Origin: Streptomyces sp. JJ36
GTDB taxonomy: Bacteria > Actinomycetota > Actinomycetes > Streptomycetales > Streptomycetaceae
DNA: 34,688 nucleotides
NCBI RefSeq assembly: GCF_021696945.1
Contig: NZ_JACYHE010000065.1
Span: forward strand, 1 to 34,688
Direction: 5' to 3'
Shown: positions 23,468-31,475 of the stretch, piece after piece
Numbering within the stretch: the first letter of the stretch is position 1
Layout of the letters: every line of letters begins with the position of its first letter
Notes under the pieces: generated by a model
Told to the model about the DNA's origin: nothing
Database searches by the model: none
The model's input: the letters and a program-made list of their open reading frames with translations, nothing else
Position numbers and translations under genes: made by a program

Positions 23468-24886
23468 TCACCCGCGGGCCGCGCGACGCACCGCGCGGAC
23501 CCGGCGGGCGACGCGGCCGACCTGCGGGTAGCGGCGGAGGATGCGGGTACGGGCACCCGTGCCGCCGCCCGGAAGGACGAGCGAGGTGAGGCGGCGGCGC
23601 CGGAAGTAGCGCCGGGTGTCCGCGTTGAGGTTCCGGGAGAGCCAGGCGGAGACCTCCGTGCGCAGCCGCGGGTAGAGCGCGGCCTGCATGCAGAAGCCGA
23701 CGGCGCGCACCAGCCCGGTGACCTCCTCCGGGTCCGGGTCCGGCACCGCCTCCGGGGCGTCCTCGACGGCCGGCACCACGGCGTCCACCAGCGTCACCGG
23801 CACCCGGTTGCTGTTCTCGTACGGGGTGAGGCGGTCCAGCAGCAGGCCGGTGCCGACCCGGGCGATGGGGATGCCGTAGTACGTGGCCGCGGTGAGCAGC
23901 GCCGTGGAGAAGCAGCCGACGACGAGGCGCGGGCGGCAACGCGCGTACACCGCCTCGGCGAGCACCGGGCTGTCCAGCACGTGCAGCCGGACGCCGCTGT
24001 CGGCGGCGGCCTTCTCCAGGGCCTGCGAGTAGCGGGCGGGCGCCGAGGGGTGCGGCTTGAAGGCGACGATCTCGTGCCCGGCCGCCGCCGCGCCGCGCAG
24101 CATGCGGGCGTGCAGTTCCTCCTCCTCGTCGGGCTCGAGGATGCCGAGGGCGGCGAGGTACTGCCCGAGCAGTACGGCGGTGGGCCCGGCCGCGGCGAGG
24201 CGGTCGAGGGCCGGGTCGTCGCCGGCGGCCGCACCGAGTTCGCCGAGGACGGCGGTGAAGGCGTCGTCCGGCACGGTCTCCGCCTCGACCCCGTGCTCGG
24301 TGAGCAGCATCGGGCGCAGCCCGCGTACGAGGTCGAGGTGGAGGAGGCGCTGGATGCGGCTGGCGGTGCTCCGCGGCAGCCGGTTGCGGGTGGGGCCGTA
24401 GCTCATCAGGCCGTCGGCGTAGACGTGCAGTGTGGCGGTGGCGAAGAGGCCGCTGAGCGCCTTGCCGGGGCCTGCGTGGATGGACTCGACGGCGAGTTCG
24501 AGGGGTGCGTCGCCCAGTTTCCAGGCGTGCCGGAAGGCCCGCTCCCACAGCGGTACGTCCTCGCCGCGGGGCGCCCAGCCGCTGGGGTGGTGGGGGCGGA
24601 TGGCCGCGTTCCAGTCGACGACCTCGTCGAAGCGGTCGCGCAGCGCCGCGAAGCCGTTCATGTCGGTGAAGGGCGTGGAGGTCTCGGGCACGGCGGCGTT
24701 GTTGGTCGCCACGAGGATGCGCCGCGTGCCCTCGCGCGGGCCGAACTGCCCGGCGTCCAGGGCGGCGGCGAGCGTCGCGGCGCCGTAGAGGGTGGAGGCC
24801 TCGAAGAGCTGCACGCCGTCCACGGTCTGCGCGCCGTCCACGGTCTGCGCGTCCGCGGCGGCGGACTGCGGGAAGGGCTCGGGCAC
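23468..24886 (-). CDS. Polysialyltransferase-like glycosyltransferase
   Basis: A 472-residue protein of the alpha-2,8-polysialyltransferase (POLYST) family. The recognisable fold starts at QLFEASTLYGAATLAAAL. The three signature motifs are visible: an acidic-acidic-Gly type site YADGLMSYGP (156-165), an HP motif in FKPHPSAP (276-283), and an S/T motif in GCFSTALL (324-331). It probably transfers a nonulosonic acid (sialic acid- or Kdn-like) or related sugar from a CMP donor, perhaps for a wall or capsule polymer. The basic C-terminus suggests membrane association. The start is GTG 24886, 2 nt after the GT2 stop, so the pair is an operon. GTG 24814 is an alternative; the extra N-terminal residues hold an 18-bp tandem repeat. 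Confidence 0.8.
   Translation of the reverse strand: MPEPFPQSAAADAQTVDGAQTVDGVQLFEASTLYGAATLAAALDAGQFGPREGTRRILVATNNAAVPETSTPFTDMNGFAALRDRFDEVVDWNAAIRPHHPSGWAPRGEDVPLWERAFRHAWKLGDAPLELAVESIHAGPGKALSGLFATATLHVYADGLMSYGPTRNRLPRSTASRIQRLLHLDLVRGLRPMLLTEHGVEAETVPDDAFTAVLGELGAAAGDDPALDRLAAAGPTAVLLGQYLAALGILEPDEEEELHARMLRGAAAAGHEIVAFKPHPSAPARYSQALEKAAADSGVRLHVLDSPVLAEAVYARCRPRLVVGCFSTALLTAATYYGIPIARVGTGLLLDRLTPYENSNRVPVTLVDAVVPAVEDAPEAVPDPDPEEVTGLVRAVGFCMQAALYPRLRTEVSAWLSRNLNADTRRYFRRRRLTSLVLPGGGTGARTRILRRYPQVGRVARRVRAVRRAARG
24815..24850 (-). repeat. 18-bp tandem repeat at the POLYST N-terminus
   Basis: The 18-nt unit (GCCGTCCACGGTCTGCGC on the plus strand) occurs twice, head to tail, and duplicates the peptide AQTVDG just before the conserved domain. 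Confidence 0.9.
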
Positions 24887-24888
24887 GG

Positions 24889-25893
24889 TCAGGCCGCCTT
24901 TCGTCCGGTGCGGGCGGGGCGTATGCGCGGCGTGGCGCGCTCGCCGCGGTGCAGCCTGCGCAGGACGTGGGCGCGTTCGGCGTCCAGCGCGGCGAGGGTG
25001 TCGCGCAGCACGTCCTGCGGCATGCGGTGCAGCGCTTCGGTGGAGCGGCGCTGGAGTTCGCGGGCGACGGCGTCCTCGTAGCGGCCGGAGTGGGCCGCGT
25101 GGAAGGCGATCATCGCGCAGTAGGTCCGGACGAGCTTGGGCAGGAAGCGGTCGGCCTCCCGGTCCGCGGTGACCTCGTCGAGGAGGGTGTCGTACGCGGG
25201 CAGGAAGTCGAGCTGGCGGTCGTCGCCGATCTGGGTGAGGGAGGTGGTGACACCGCGCCGGTAGAAGACGCCGAGCAGGTCGGTGGCGGCGACGGTGCGG
25301 GCGGCGAGGTGCAGCCGCCAGATGAAGAGCCGGTCCTCGGCGGTGCGGAGGTTCACGGCGAACCGCAGCTGCGGGTCCTGGAAGAGGCTGGTGCGGTAGA
25401 CGCCGGCCCAGACGAACGGGTAGTCGACCATGGTCTCCGCGTCGGGCGGCGCGATGACGTCCCGCGGGTTCAGCGGGACGCCGCGTCGGGGCGCCATGGG
25501 GCGCCGTATGACGCGCTTGGTGCCGGTGCTCTGCACGTGGTCGGTGCGGAGGAAGTCGCAGTCGATCCGCTCCATCTCGGCGACGAGGGCGTCGAGATGG
25601 CCGGGGGCGTACCAGTCGTCGCCGTCCAGGAAGGTCAGGTGGTCGCCCCGGGCCTCGGCGATCCCGGTGTTGCGGGCCTGGGCTATGCCCCGGTTCTGTT
25701 CGTGCCGTATGAGGCGGGCGTTGGGGAGCCGGTCCTGCCAGGCGTCGAGGATCTCCCCCGTCGCGTCGGTGGAGCAGTCGTCGACGAGGAGGAACTCGGT
25801 GTGCTTCCCCGCGTTGCGCGCGAGGCTGCGCAGGGTGTCGGAGGCGTACTCCTGAACGTTGTGGAACGGGACGATGACGCTGAGTTTCGGCAC
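24889..25893 (-). CDS. Family 2 glycosyltransferase
   Basis: A 334-residue GT-A glycosyltransferase. KLSVIVPFHNVQEY begins the Rossmann-like nucleotide-binding half, LLVDDCSTD (36-44) binds the nucleotide, NRGIAQARNTGI follows, and FLDGDDW (88-94) is the DxD metal site. The C-terminal part (FVWAGVYRTSLF, EDRLFIWRLHLAA) fits the acceptor region of GT2 enzymes that work on wall polymers or capsule. The start is uncertain: GTG 25893 gives the usual family beginning, while GTG 25965 would add 24 residues; neither has a clear SD. It is the first gene of an operon with the POLYST gene. Confidence 0.85.
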   Translation of the reverse strand: MPKLSVIVPFHNVQEYASDTLRSLARNAGKHTEFLLVDDCSTDATGEILDAWQDRLPNARLIRHEQNRGIAQARNTGIAEARGDHLTFLDGDDWYAPGHLDALVAEMERIDCDFLRTDHVQSTGTKRVIRRPMAPRRGVPLNPRDVIAPPDAETMVDYPFVWAGVYRTSLFQDPQLRFAVNLRTAEDRLFIWRLHLAARTVAATDLLGVFYRRGVTTSLTQIGDDRQLDFLPAYDTLLDEVTADREADRFLPKLVRTYCAMIAFHAAHSGRYEDAVARELQRRSTEALHRMPQDVLRDTLAALDAERAHVLRRLHRGERATPRIRPARTGRKAA

Positions 25894-25987
25894 GAGGCGG
25901 TCCAGGCGCAGAACGGTACGGATCGGGACGGTCGGCGGCCGCGAGGTGACTGGCCCGGATGGCACCGCGCGCTGCGGCCTGCTGTTC

Positions 25988-25993
25988 AGCGTA
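25988..25993 (-). promoter_or_regulatory. Possible -10 box (TACGCT) of the glycosyltransferase operon
   Basis: TACGCT on the minus strand, 22 nt before GTG 25965 and 94 nt before GTG 25893. No good -35 is visible. Confidence 0.35.
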
Positions 25994-26110
25994 GGTCGCG
26001 GGCAGGAGGGCGACGAGGGGTCACCTTGACGGAAGGGTGAACGCCACGTTAACGGCAGGGTCGCGATCAGGACGAAGCGGGAGAGTTGCCCTCAACATCG
26101 GTGAAATGTT

Positions 26111-26126
26111 TGTGAGTCATATCACA
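26111..26126. promoter_or_regulatory. CRP-type palindrome TGTGA-N6-TCACA
   Basis: TGTGAGTCATATCACA is an exact match to the CRP/FNR-superfamily consensus TGTGA-N6-TCACA, in an AT-rich patch very unlike its surroundings. It lies 218 bp before the GT2 start at 25893 and 30 bp past the sacsin-like stop. Streptomyces Crp and mycobacterial CRP recognise the same core. Confidence 0.6.
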
Positions 26127-26155
26127 ACCCTCCCGTCCGGGCCGGGCAGGTGCCG

Positions 26156-29100
26156 TCACTCGTGCCAGCGGGCGCGGGCGAGCTCGGCCGCCCGCGAGGG
26201 GTCCTCCAGCAGGGCCGCCGTCTCGAAGCGGCGCGCCCAGCGGCCCGCCGCCCAGGCGAGGCCGGCGGCCAGACCCTCCAGGGTGGCCGCGTGCAGCGTG
26301 CCGTCCGGCGTGCGCCGCCAGTCCGCCTCCACGCCGTCGACGTACAGTTCGTCGTGCTCGACATAGCGCTCCGGCGCCCCCGGCAGCAGCTCCCGTACGG
26401 CCTCCGGCACCGACCGCTCCGTGCCCGCGTCGCCGGACACCTCGCCCGGCAGCGCCTCGCCGAGCCGCGGCACGTCCAGCACCGCCGCCAGCGCGGCGGC
26501 CAGGGCGGGCCGTACGGGCAGCAGCGGCCGGTCGCCCGCGAGCCGCACCAGGTCGGGGGCGTCCGCGACGACCGCCTCGGTGGCGTCCACCACCCGCGTC
26601 CGGTCGCCGGTGACGGCCCGCAGCTCGTCCGGGAGCGTGATCTCCTCCGGGTCCAGCTCGGCCAGCAGGCTGTAGAGCCCGTGGAGCTGCCCGGGCTCGA
26701 CGGGCGACTCCGGGTCGGCGAGCCGGGCCAGCAGCTCGGCGGCGCCGCCCGGTTCACCGAGCAGGGCCGCCGCCGACGTACGGACGCCCAGCGCCCGCAG
26801 CACCTGCTCGTCCGGGCCGCCGCCGGGCGCGGTGAGGGCGGAGGCGTCCGCCTCCTCGTAGAGCCCGTCGAGCAGCGGGTCGGCGCCGGCCGCGCGCAGC
26901 CCGGCGGGGCGGCGGCCGTCCAGCACCGGGTGGCCGCGCAGCCACCAGGCGGTGTAGGGCCGCACGGTCTCCGTCCCGCCGTCCGGCAGCAGCACCCGCA
27001 CCGGCTGGGTGAGGGCGTCGCGCAGCGGCGGCCGGGAGAGCATCGCCAGGGCCTGCGGCCACTTGTCGTCGTCGACCAGGTCGAGGTCGCGGACGGCGAC
27101 CAGTTCGGCGGCGACCGGCGGCACCGGGGTCTCGGGCAGGGCGTCCAGGGCGTCCTCGCACCAGACGTCGACCGCGTCCAGCAGGCCGGTGTCGTCGGGT
27201 TCCGCGAAGTCGCCCTCGCGCGGCTCCACCAGTTCGTCCGGGTCGAGCACCACGTCGGTGGCGCGGACCAGCGCGAAACCGGCGAGCACACCTGCCGCGG
27301 TGAGGGGCTGCTCGCCCCAGCGGGACACGAGCCCGGCGTCACAGGCGGGCAGTTCGCCCTCGCGGATCACCTCGGCGAACGGACTGCCGGGGAGGACGAG
27401 CTCGCCCGCCGGGGCGAGTTCGCCCTCCTCGTCGGGGAGGGCGAGGGCGCCCAGCCACGGCTCGTCGCCGGGGCCGAGCCCGGCCTCGCCGACGAGGGTG
27501 AGGACGGTCTCCGCCAGCTCCTCCGGGGCGAGGGTGCCGTCGTCCTCGTCCCATGTCTCCTCCGCGTCCAGCGAGGCGGCGACGGCGGCCCGCACCTGCG
27601 GGGTGGTGAGCACGGCGCGCGGCGTGGCGGGGGTGGCGCCCAGCTTCTCCAGCAGCGGGTGGACGGCGTCCGGATGGGCGACCTTGAGCCCCAGCCGGGC
27701 GAGGATGCGGTGCCGCTCGGCGGCCTCCGGGCCCTCCCCGGGCGCGGGCAGCAGCACGTGCCGGGGGCCGACGACCGTCCGCCCGTCGGCCAGCGGCACC
27801 GGCAGGCCGGTGAGGCGGTCCGGGTCCACGCCGGCCAGCGCGTCGTAGAGCCGCCGCCACCAGGCCGCCTCCCGCTCCACGCCGGCCAGCCGGTCGATCG
27901 CCTCACCCAGCGGCACCCGTGCGACCTCCAGCGCGCGCAGCTCGGCGCGGCGCTCCAGCCCGGCGGGCAGCAGGGAGGGGAAGAGCTCGGCGAGGACCCG
28001 TACGGTCTCCGCACCGGCGCCCTCGACCAGCTCGGCGTCCCGCGGGCGCAGCGCGACGGCCTCCGCGTCCGGGCCCTCGCCGCCCTCCTCCTCGGGTGCG
28101 GCCGCCGCGCTCGGCAGGAACGGCACCCGGGGCAGCCGCTCCAGCAGCAGCCGGCGCAGTTCCCCGTCGAGCTCGGAACGGCCGAGCGGGCCGGGGACCA
28201 GGTCGACGGTGCCGTAGCCGGGCGGCTCCCAGTCGCGCAGCAGCTCGGTGTAGGTCTCGGCGGCGCGTTCCAGCAGGAAGTCGGCGAGCGGGCCGAGGGC
28301 GACATGGCGCCGGGTGGGTTCCAGCGGGAAGGAGGCGACCAGCAGCGCGGGCACGCCCAGCGGCTCGTCGGTGGGGGTGGGGGCGTGCACCACGGGCGCG
28401 GTGGACGGGCGTACCGGGGCGCCCTCGGCGTCCACCGGGACCGCCCAGGTCACCGACCACCAGGGGCGCAGCCGCTCCTCCACGGGCCGGTCGGCGAAGA
28501 GCTCCGCGGCAGCGCGACCACCGGCGGCGGCGACCCGCCACCGGGTGGTGTGGTGGCGTACGGCCCCCTCGGGGTGGGCGGGCGCCGGGGCCCCGGGATG
28601 GGAGCCGGCCGCCGCGGGGGCGGTGGCGTCGTCGATGACGGTGTGCCGGCCCTCGGCGCGGCGGGTGAGGGTGCGGACGGACTCCGGGGTGTCGAGCACC
28701 ACCTCGGTGAGTCCGGGCAGGGTGAGCAGCAGCGCGTCGTCCACCGCGGCCAGCAGCCGGTCCGCCAGCTCCTGGGCGGCGCCGTCGCGCAGCGGCAGCA
28801 CGACGGCGGTGTCGTAGCCCTCGGGCGGGGCGCCCTCGGCGGACAGCGGGAGCCGCAGCAGCGGTACGTGCCCCTCCCGGCGGCGTACCTCCTCCAGGAG
28901 GGCGGGCGCCGGGTGGTCCGGGCGGGCGGCGGCCTCCCGCACCAGCTCCCGGGCCTCGGCCAGCGACCAGCGGACACCGCCGGTGCGGCTGAGCACGGCG
29001 GGCTCGTCGGTGACCGCGAGGACGGCGGAGAAGCCGACGCCGAAGCGGCCCACGGGGGCGTCCGGCCCCTCGGCGGCCGTGCCCGCGGCGCTCTCGTCGC

Positions 29101-29437
29101 GCTTGGCGGAGGCCCGCAGGGTGGAGAGCGACTCGACGCCGGCCTCGTCCAGCGGGGCGCCGGTGTTGGCGGCGACCAGCACGCCGTCGCGCAGTACCAG
29201 GCGGACCCGGCCGGGCACGCCGGCGCGGGCCGCGGCGTCGGCGGCGTTCTGCGCCAGTTCGACGACCAGCCGGTCGCGATAGCCGCCGAGGGCGAGGTCC
29301 TGCTCGGCGTTGGCGTCCTCACGGAACCGGGCCGGCGAGGCCGCCCATGCGTCCAGCACGCCGTGCCGCAGACGCGCGGTCCCGAACGGGTCCTCGCCGG
29401 ACCCCTGCCGCACCATCACCGTGCCGCCGCTGCTCAC
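26156..29437 (-). CDS. Sacsin/Hsp90-type ATP-binding protein
   Basis: A 1093-residue protein with a GHKL (Bergerat) ATPase domain of the sacsin type at its N-terminus. Helix VVELAQNAADAAA supplies Glu60 and Asn64 for Mg-ATP, VAANTGAPLDEAGVESL (88-104) is the variant of the Hsp90 DxGxG loop, and GRFGVGFSAVL (130-140) is the glycine-rich lid. About 900 further residues, rich in Leu, Ala, Glu and Asp, show no enzyme motif. A chaperone role is inferred from the fold only. GTG 29437 is chosen because GGAGGAG lies 7 nt upstream; ATG 29416 is the alternative. It stands alone. Confidence 0.85.
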   Translation of the reverse strand: MSSGGTVMVRQGSGEDPFGTARLRHGVLDAWAASPARFREDANAEQDLALGGYRDRLVVELAQNAADAAARAGVPGRVRLVLRDGVLVAANTGAPLDEAGVESLSTLRASAKRDESAAGTAAEGPDAPVGRFGVGFSAVLAVTDEPAVLSRTGGVRWSLAEARELVREAAARPDHPAPALLEEVRRREGHVPLLRLPLSAEGAPPEGYDTAVVLPLRDGAAQELADRLLAAVDDALLLTLPGLTEVVLDTPESVRTLTRRAEGRHTVIDDATAPAAAGSHPGAPAPAHPEGAVRHHTTRWRVAAAGGRAAAELFADRPVEERLRPWWSVTWAVPVDAEGAPVRPSTAPVVHAPTPTDEPLGVPALLVASFPLEPTRRHVALGPLADFLLERAAETYTELLRDWEPPGYGTVDLVPGPLGRSELDGELRRLLLERLPRVPFLPSAAAAPEEEGGEGPDAEAVALRPRDAELVEGAGAETVRVLAELFPSLLPAGLERRAELRALEVARVPLGEAIDRLAGVEREAAWWRRLYDALAGVDPDRLTGLPVPLADGRTVVGPRHVLLPAPGEGPEAAERHRILARLGLKVAHPDAVHPLLEKLGATPATPRAVLTTPQVRAAVAASLDAEETWDEDDGTLAPEELAETVLTLVGEAGLGPGDEPWLGALALPDEEGELAPAGELVLPGSPFAEVIREGELPACDAGLVSRWGEQPLTAAGVLAGFALVRATDVVLDPDELVEPREGDFAEPDDTGLLDAVDVWCEDALDALPETPVPPVAAELVAVRDLDLVDDDKWPQALAMLSRPPLRDALTQPVRVLLPDGGTETVRPYTAWWLRGHPVLDGRRPAGLRAAGADPLLDGLYEEADASALTAPGGGPDEQVLRALGVRTSAAALLGEPGGAAELLARLADPESPVEPGQLHGLYSLLAELDPEEITLPDELRAVTGDRTRVVDATEAVVADAPDLVRLAGDRPLLPVRPALAAALAAVLDVPRLGEALPGEVSGDAGTERSVPEAVRELLPGAPERYVEHDELYVDGVEADWRRTPDGTLHAATLEGLAAGLAWAAGRWARRFETAALLEDPSRAAELARARWHE

Positions 29438-29862
29438 GCCGCGTCTCCTCCTCGCCGTCGTGGCCGCACCCGGGGGATGCGGGCCGTGCCAACCGCCCTG
29501 GCGTGACGGTACGGCATCCGGGTTGCCGCAGCGCGCCGGGCACACACGAGGGGCGTGGGTACGCCGGGCGGACGGGAGGGGCGCATGGGGTGCGGGCCGC
29601 GCACGGGCGCCGGGGACCGTGAGGGCTCGGGCCCGGCGGGGCAGGGCGGGGGCGCCGGACGCGCGGGCGCAGGCCCGGCAGCGCGGTCCCGGCCCGGACG
29701 CTCCGGCCGCGCGTCACGGCGGGCTCGTCCCGTGTCACCCCCGCCGGCTGCGGCACCGGACCGGGTACTGACCGGGCCGATCGGGGGGCCGCCACCTGGC
29801 CGCCCGCGGGGCACCGGGACGCCCGCACGGGCGGGCGGGCCCGGCGGATACGCTGAGCCGTC
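29438..29862. other. Divergent intergenic region of 425 bp, no gene seen
   Basis: Lies between the leftward sacsin-like and rightward TauE genes. All open frames are arginine/proline-rich artefacts without recognisable motifs. The only signals are the SD of the leftward gene (about 29445-29451) and the -10 box of the rightward gene. Confidence 0.5.
29849..29854 (+). promoter_or_regulatory. Leaderless -10 box (TACGCT) of the TauE/SafE gene
   Basis: TACGCT ends 8 nt before GTG 29863 with no SD in the gap. Confidence 0.5.
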
Positions 29863-30585
29863 GTGCCCGAACTGGAGTTCTTCCTCGTCGCCGGCCTCAC
29901 CGTGCTGGCCGGCTCGGTGGTGCAGAGCGGCCTGGGGCTCGGCCTGGGGCTGGTCGCCGCGCCGGTGCTGGTCGTCCTGGAGCCCGCGCTGATGCCCGGC
30001 GCCCTGCTGACCGCCACCGTGGTGCTGCCGCTGCTCACCGTGTGCGCGGAGTGGCGGCACATCGACTGGCACGGCCTGGCCTGGGGGCTGCCCGCCCGGA
30101 TACCGGGCGCGGCGCTCGGCGCCTGGCTGGTCGGGGTGCTGGAGCCACGCGTGCTCGGGGCCGCGGTGGGGACCACGGTGCTGCTGGCGGTGGGACTCTC
30201 GCTGCGGGTCCGCCGCCGGTTCACGGTGACCCCGGCCGCGCTGCTCACCGCCGGCACGGCCGCCGGGGTCACCGGCACCCTCACCTCCATCGCCGGCCCC
30301 CCGCTGGCCCTGCTGTACCAGCACGAGCCCGCCGCCCGGGTGCGTGGCACCCTGGGCGGCTTCTTCTTCGCGGGCACGCTGATCTCGCTGGCCGTGCTGG
30401 GCGTGGCCGGGCGCCTCACCGGGGTGCAGGTCCAGGTGGGGCTGCTGCTGGTGCCCGCCGTGCTCGCGGGCTACCTGCTGGGCCGCCCGCTCCGCCGCCG
30501 CTTCGACTCCCGCGGCGTGCGCCTGGCCCTGCTCGGCGTCATCGCCTGCTCCGGTGCCGCCCTGCTCGTCCGCTCCCTGGCGTGA
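29863..30585 (+). CDS. TauE/SafE family anion permease
   Basis: A 240-residue polytopic membrane protein with about seven hydrophobic spans. It has the two-fold repeat of this family: AGLTVLAGSVVQSGLGLGLGLVAAPVLVVL in the first half and AGTAAGVTGTLTSIAGPPLALLYQ in the second. TauE/SafE proteins export sulfite, sulfoacetate or other small sulfur/organic anions, but most members are uncharacterised, and no sulfur gene is nearby. GTG 29863 follows a TACGCT box by 8 nt. It converges on the HTH gene with only 6 bp between stop codons, at the border of the accessory-looking block. Confidence 0.88.
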   Translation: MPELEFFLVAGLTVLAGSVVQSGLGLGLGLVAAPVLVVLEPALMPGALLTATVVLPLLTVCAEWRHIDWHGLAWGLPARIPGAALGAWLVGVLEPRVLGAAVGTTVLLAVGLSLRVRRRFTVTPAALLTAGTAAGVTGTLTSIAGPPLALLYQHEPAARVRGTLGGFFFAGTLISLAVLGVAGRLTGVQVQVGLLLVPAVLAGYLLGRPLRRRFDSRGVRLALLGVIACSGAALLVRSLA

Positions 30586-30591
30586 GCCCGC

Positions 30592-30777
30592 TCAGCACCG
30601 CGCCGGCCCCCCGGCCCGGGCGGTGGTGCGTTCCGCGGCGAAGACGTCCTCCAGGCGGTAGAGGAGCGCCCGCCCCTGGCGCCCGGCCGGGGCGAGGCGG
30701 CCGAGCTGCACCCATTTCCGTACGGTCGCCGGGGCGACCCCCGCCTCGCGGGCCGCGATGGCTCCGGTGACCAGCAT
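30592..30777 (-). CDS. Small AlpA/MerR-like helix-turn-helix protein
   Basis: A 61-residue DNA-binding protein. TGAIAAREAGVAPATVRKWVQLGRLAPAGRQGRALLYRLEDV is a MerR-type winged helix as in excisionase (Xis/AlpA)-like proteins: HTH, a wing around GRQGRALLY, then a helix. It lacks any effector domain. Its ATG shares the A of the upstream gene's TGA (TGATG), so the two are translationally coupled. It closes the leftward trio with Wbl and the zinc-ribbon protein. In mobile elements such proteins direct excision or regulate conjugation; here no integrase is in view, so a regulatory role for the tail locus is the more economical guess. Confidence 0.78.
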   Translation of the reverse strand: MLVTGAIAAREAGVAPATVRKWVQLGRLAPAGRQGRALLYRLEDVFAAERTTARAGGPARC

Positions 30778-31475
30778 CAGCGGTCCCCCTCCCCGGCGGG
30801 CGCGGCGGGGAGCGCGTGCTCCGGCCAGACGTGCCGGTGGGCGGGCTCGGTGAAGCAGTCGCAGCCGGGGTCGTCGCAGCGGCAGCCGGGGTTGATGCAC
30901 ATCACCAGGGCGCGTTCCGGCAGCGCGCGCAGCGAGACGGAGGCGCACCAGGGGCAGCGTCCCGCCACCGGCGCCATCGGTTCGGTGTCGCCGAGCGTAC
31001 GGGCGCAGCGGCGGGCCATCCGCCGGGCCTCGGCGTGGACGTGCTCGGCGAGCACCGGGTGTGCGGCGGTCCGGTCGAGCAGGGCGAGGAGGCGGTCGAG
31101 GCGTTCCGGGACGGGGGCCTGCCGGGGGCGGCCGAGGCCGAGCCGGTCGCGGACGGCCTCCTCGAGCTCGACGACGCCGTCGGTGACGTCCCGCAGCGCG
31201 TCGGAGACGTGCAGCCGCAGCGGGGCCGTGCGGCGGTCGGGGGTGGCCGGGCCGGGGGCGCGGCGCGGGGCGCCGGGCGAGCGGCCGCCGGGGGCGAGCT
31301 CGGTGAGGAGTTCCGGGTACTGGCGGCGCAGCGCGCCGAGCCAGCGGGCGGCCTCCCGTACGGCCTCGGCGGAGGCGGCGGGGACGGCGTTGGGGGCGGG
31401 TGCGGTCCGGGGGTCCGTCCGGTCGCCGGTGCGGTCGCCGGTACGCGGGGCGGTGCGGTGGTGCCGGGTCCTCAT
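30777..31475 (-). CDS. Uncharacterised protein with C-terminal zinc-ribbon-like cysteines
   Basis: A 232-residue protein I cannot assign. Residues 1-85 are low in complexity with an Arg-Thr-Gly-Asp repeat. 86-165 is helical (LHVSDALRDVTDGVVELEEAVRDRL, ERLDRLLALLDRTA). 174-207 holds seven cysteines as CPWC-x15-C-x4-CRC-x4-CDC, followed by histidines at 213 and 215, most likely a zinc-binding module. Its ATG overlaps the Wbl stop (ATGA) and its stop overlaps the HTH start (TGATG), so all three are made in stoichiometric coupling. A role in regulating the adjoining phage-tail genes is inferred from position. Confidence 0.7.
   Translation of the reverse strand: MRTRHHRTAPRTGDRTGDRTDPRTAPAPNAVPAASAEAVREAARWLGALRRQYPELLTELAPGGRSPGAPRRAPGPATPDRRTAPLRLHVSDALRDVTDGVVELEEAVRDRLGLGRPRQAPVPERLDRLLALLDRTAAHPVLAEHVHAEARRMARRCARTLGDTEPMAPVAGRCPWCASVSLRALPERALVMCINPGCRCDDPGCDCFTEPAHRHVWPEHALPAAPAGEGDR

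Noticed and set aside
26150..29506. 1118-codon plus-strand open frame opposite the sacsin-like gene
   Set aside because: Gln/Gly/Arg-rich translation with no recognisable motif; the minus strand has the Bergerat ATP-binding site and a strong SD.
30592..30777. Integrative element called from the excisionase-like HTH protein
   Set aside because: No integrase, relaxase, tRNA gene or att-like direct repeat is visible in the window, so mobility cannot be supported.
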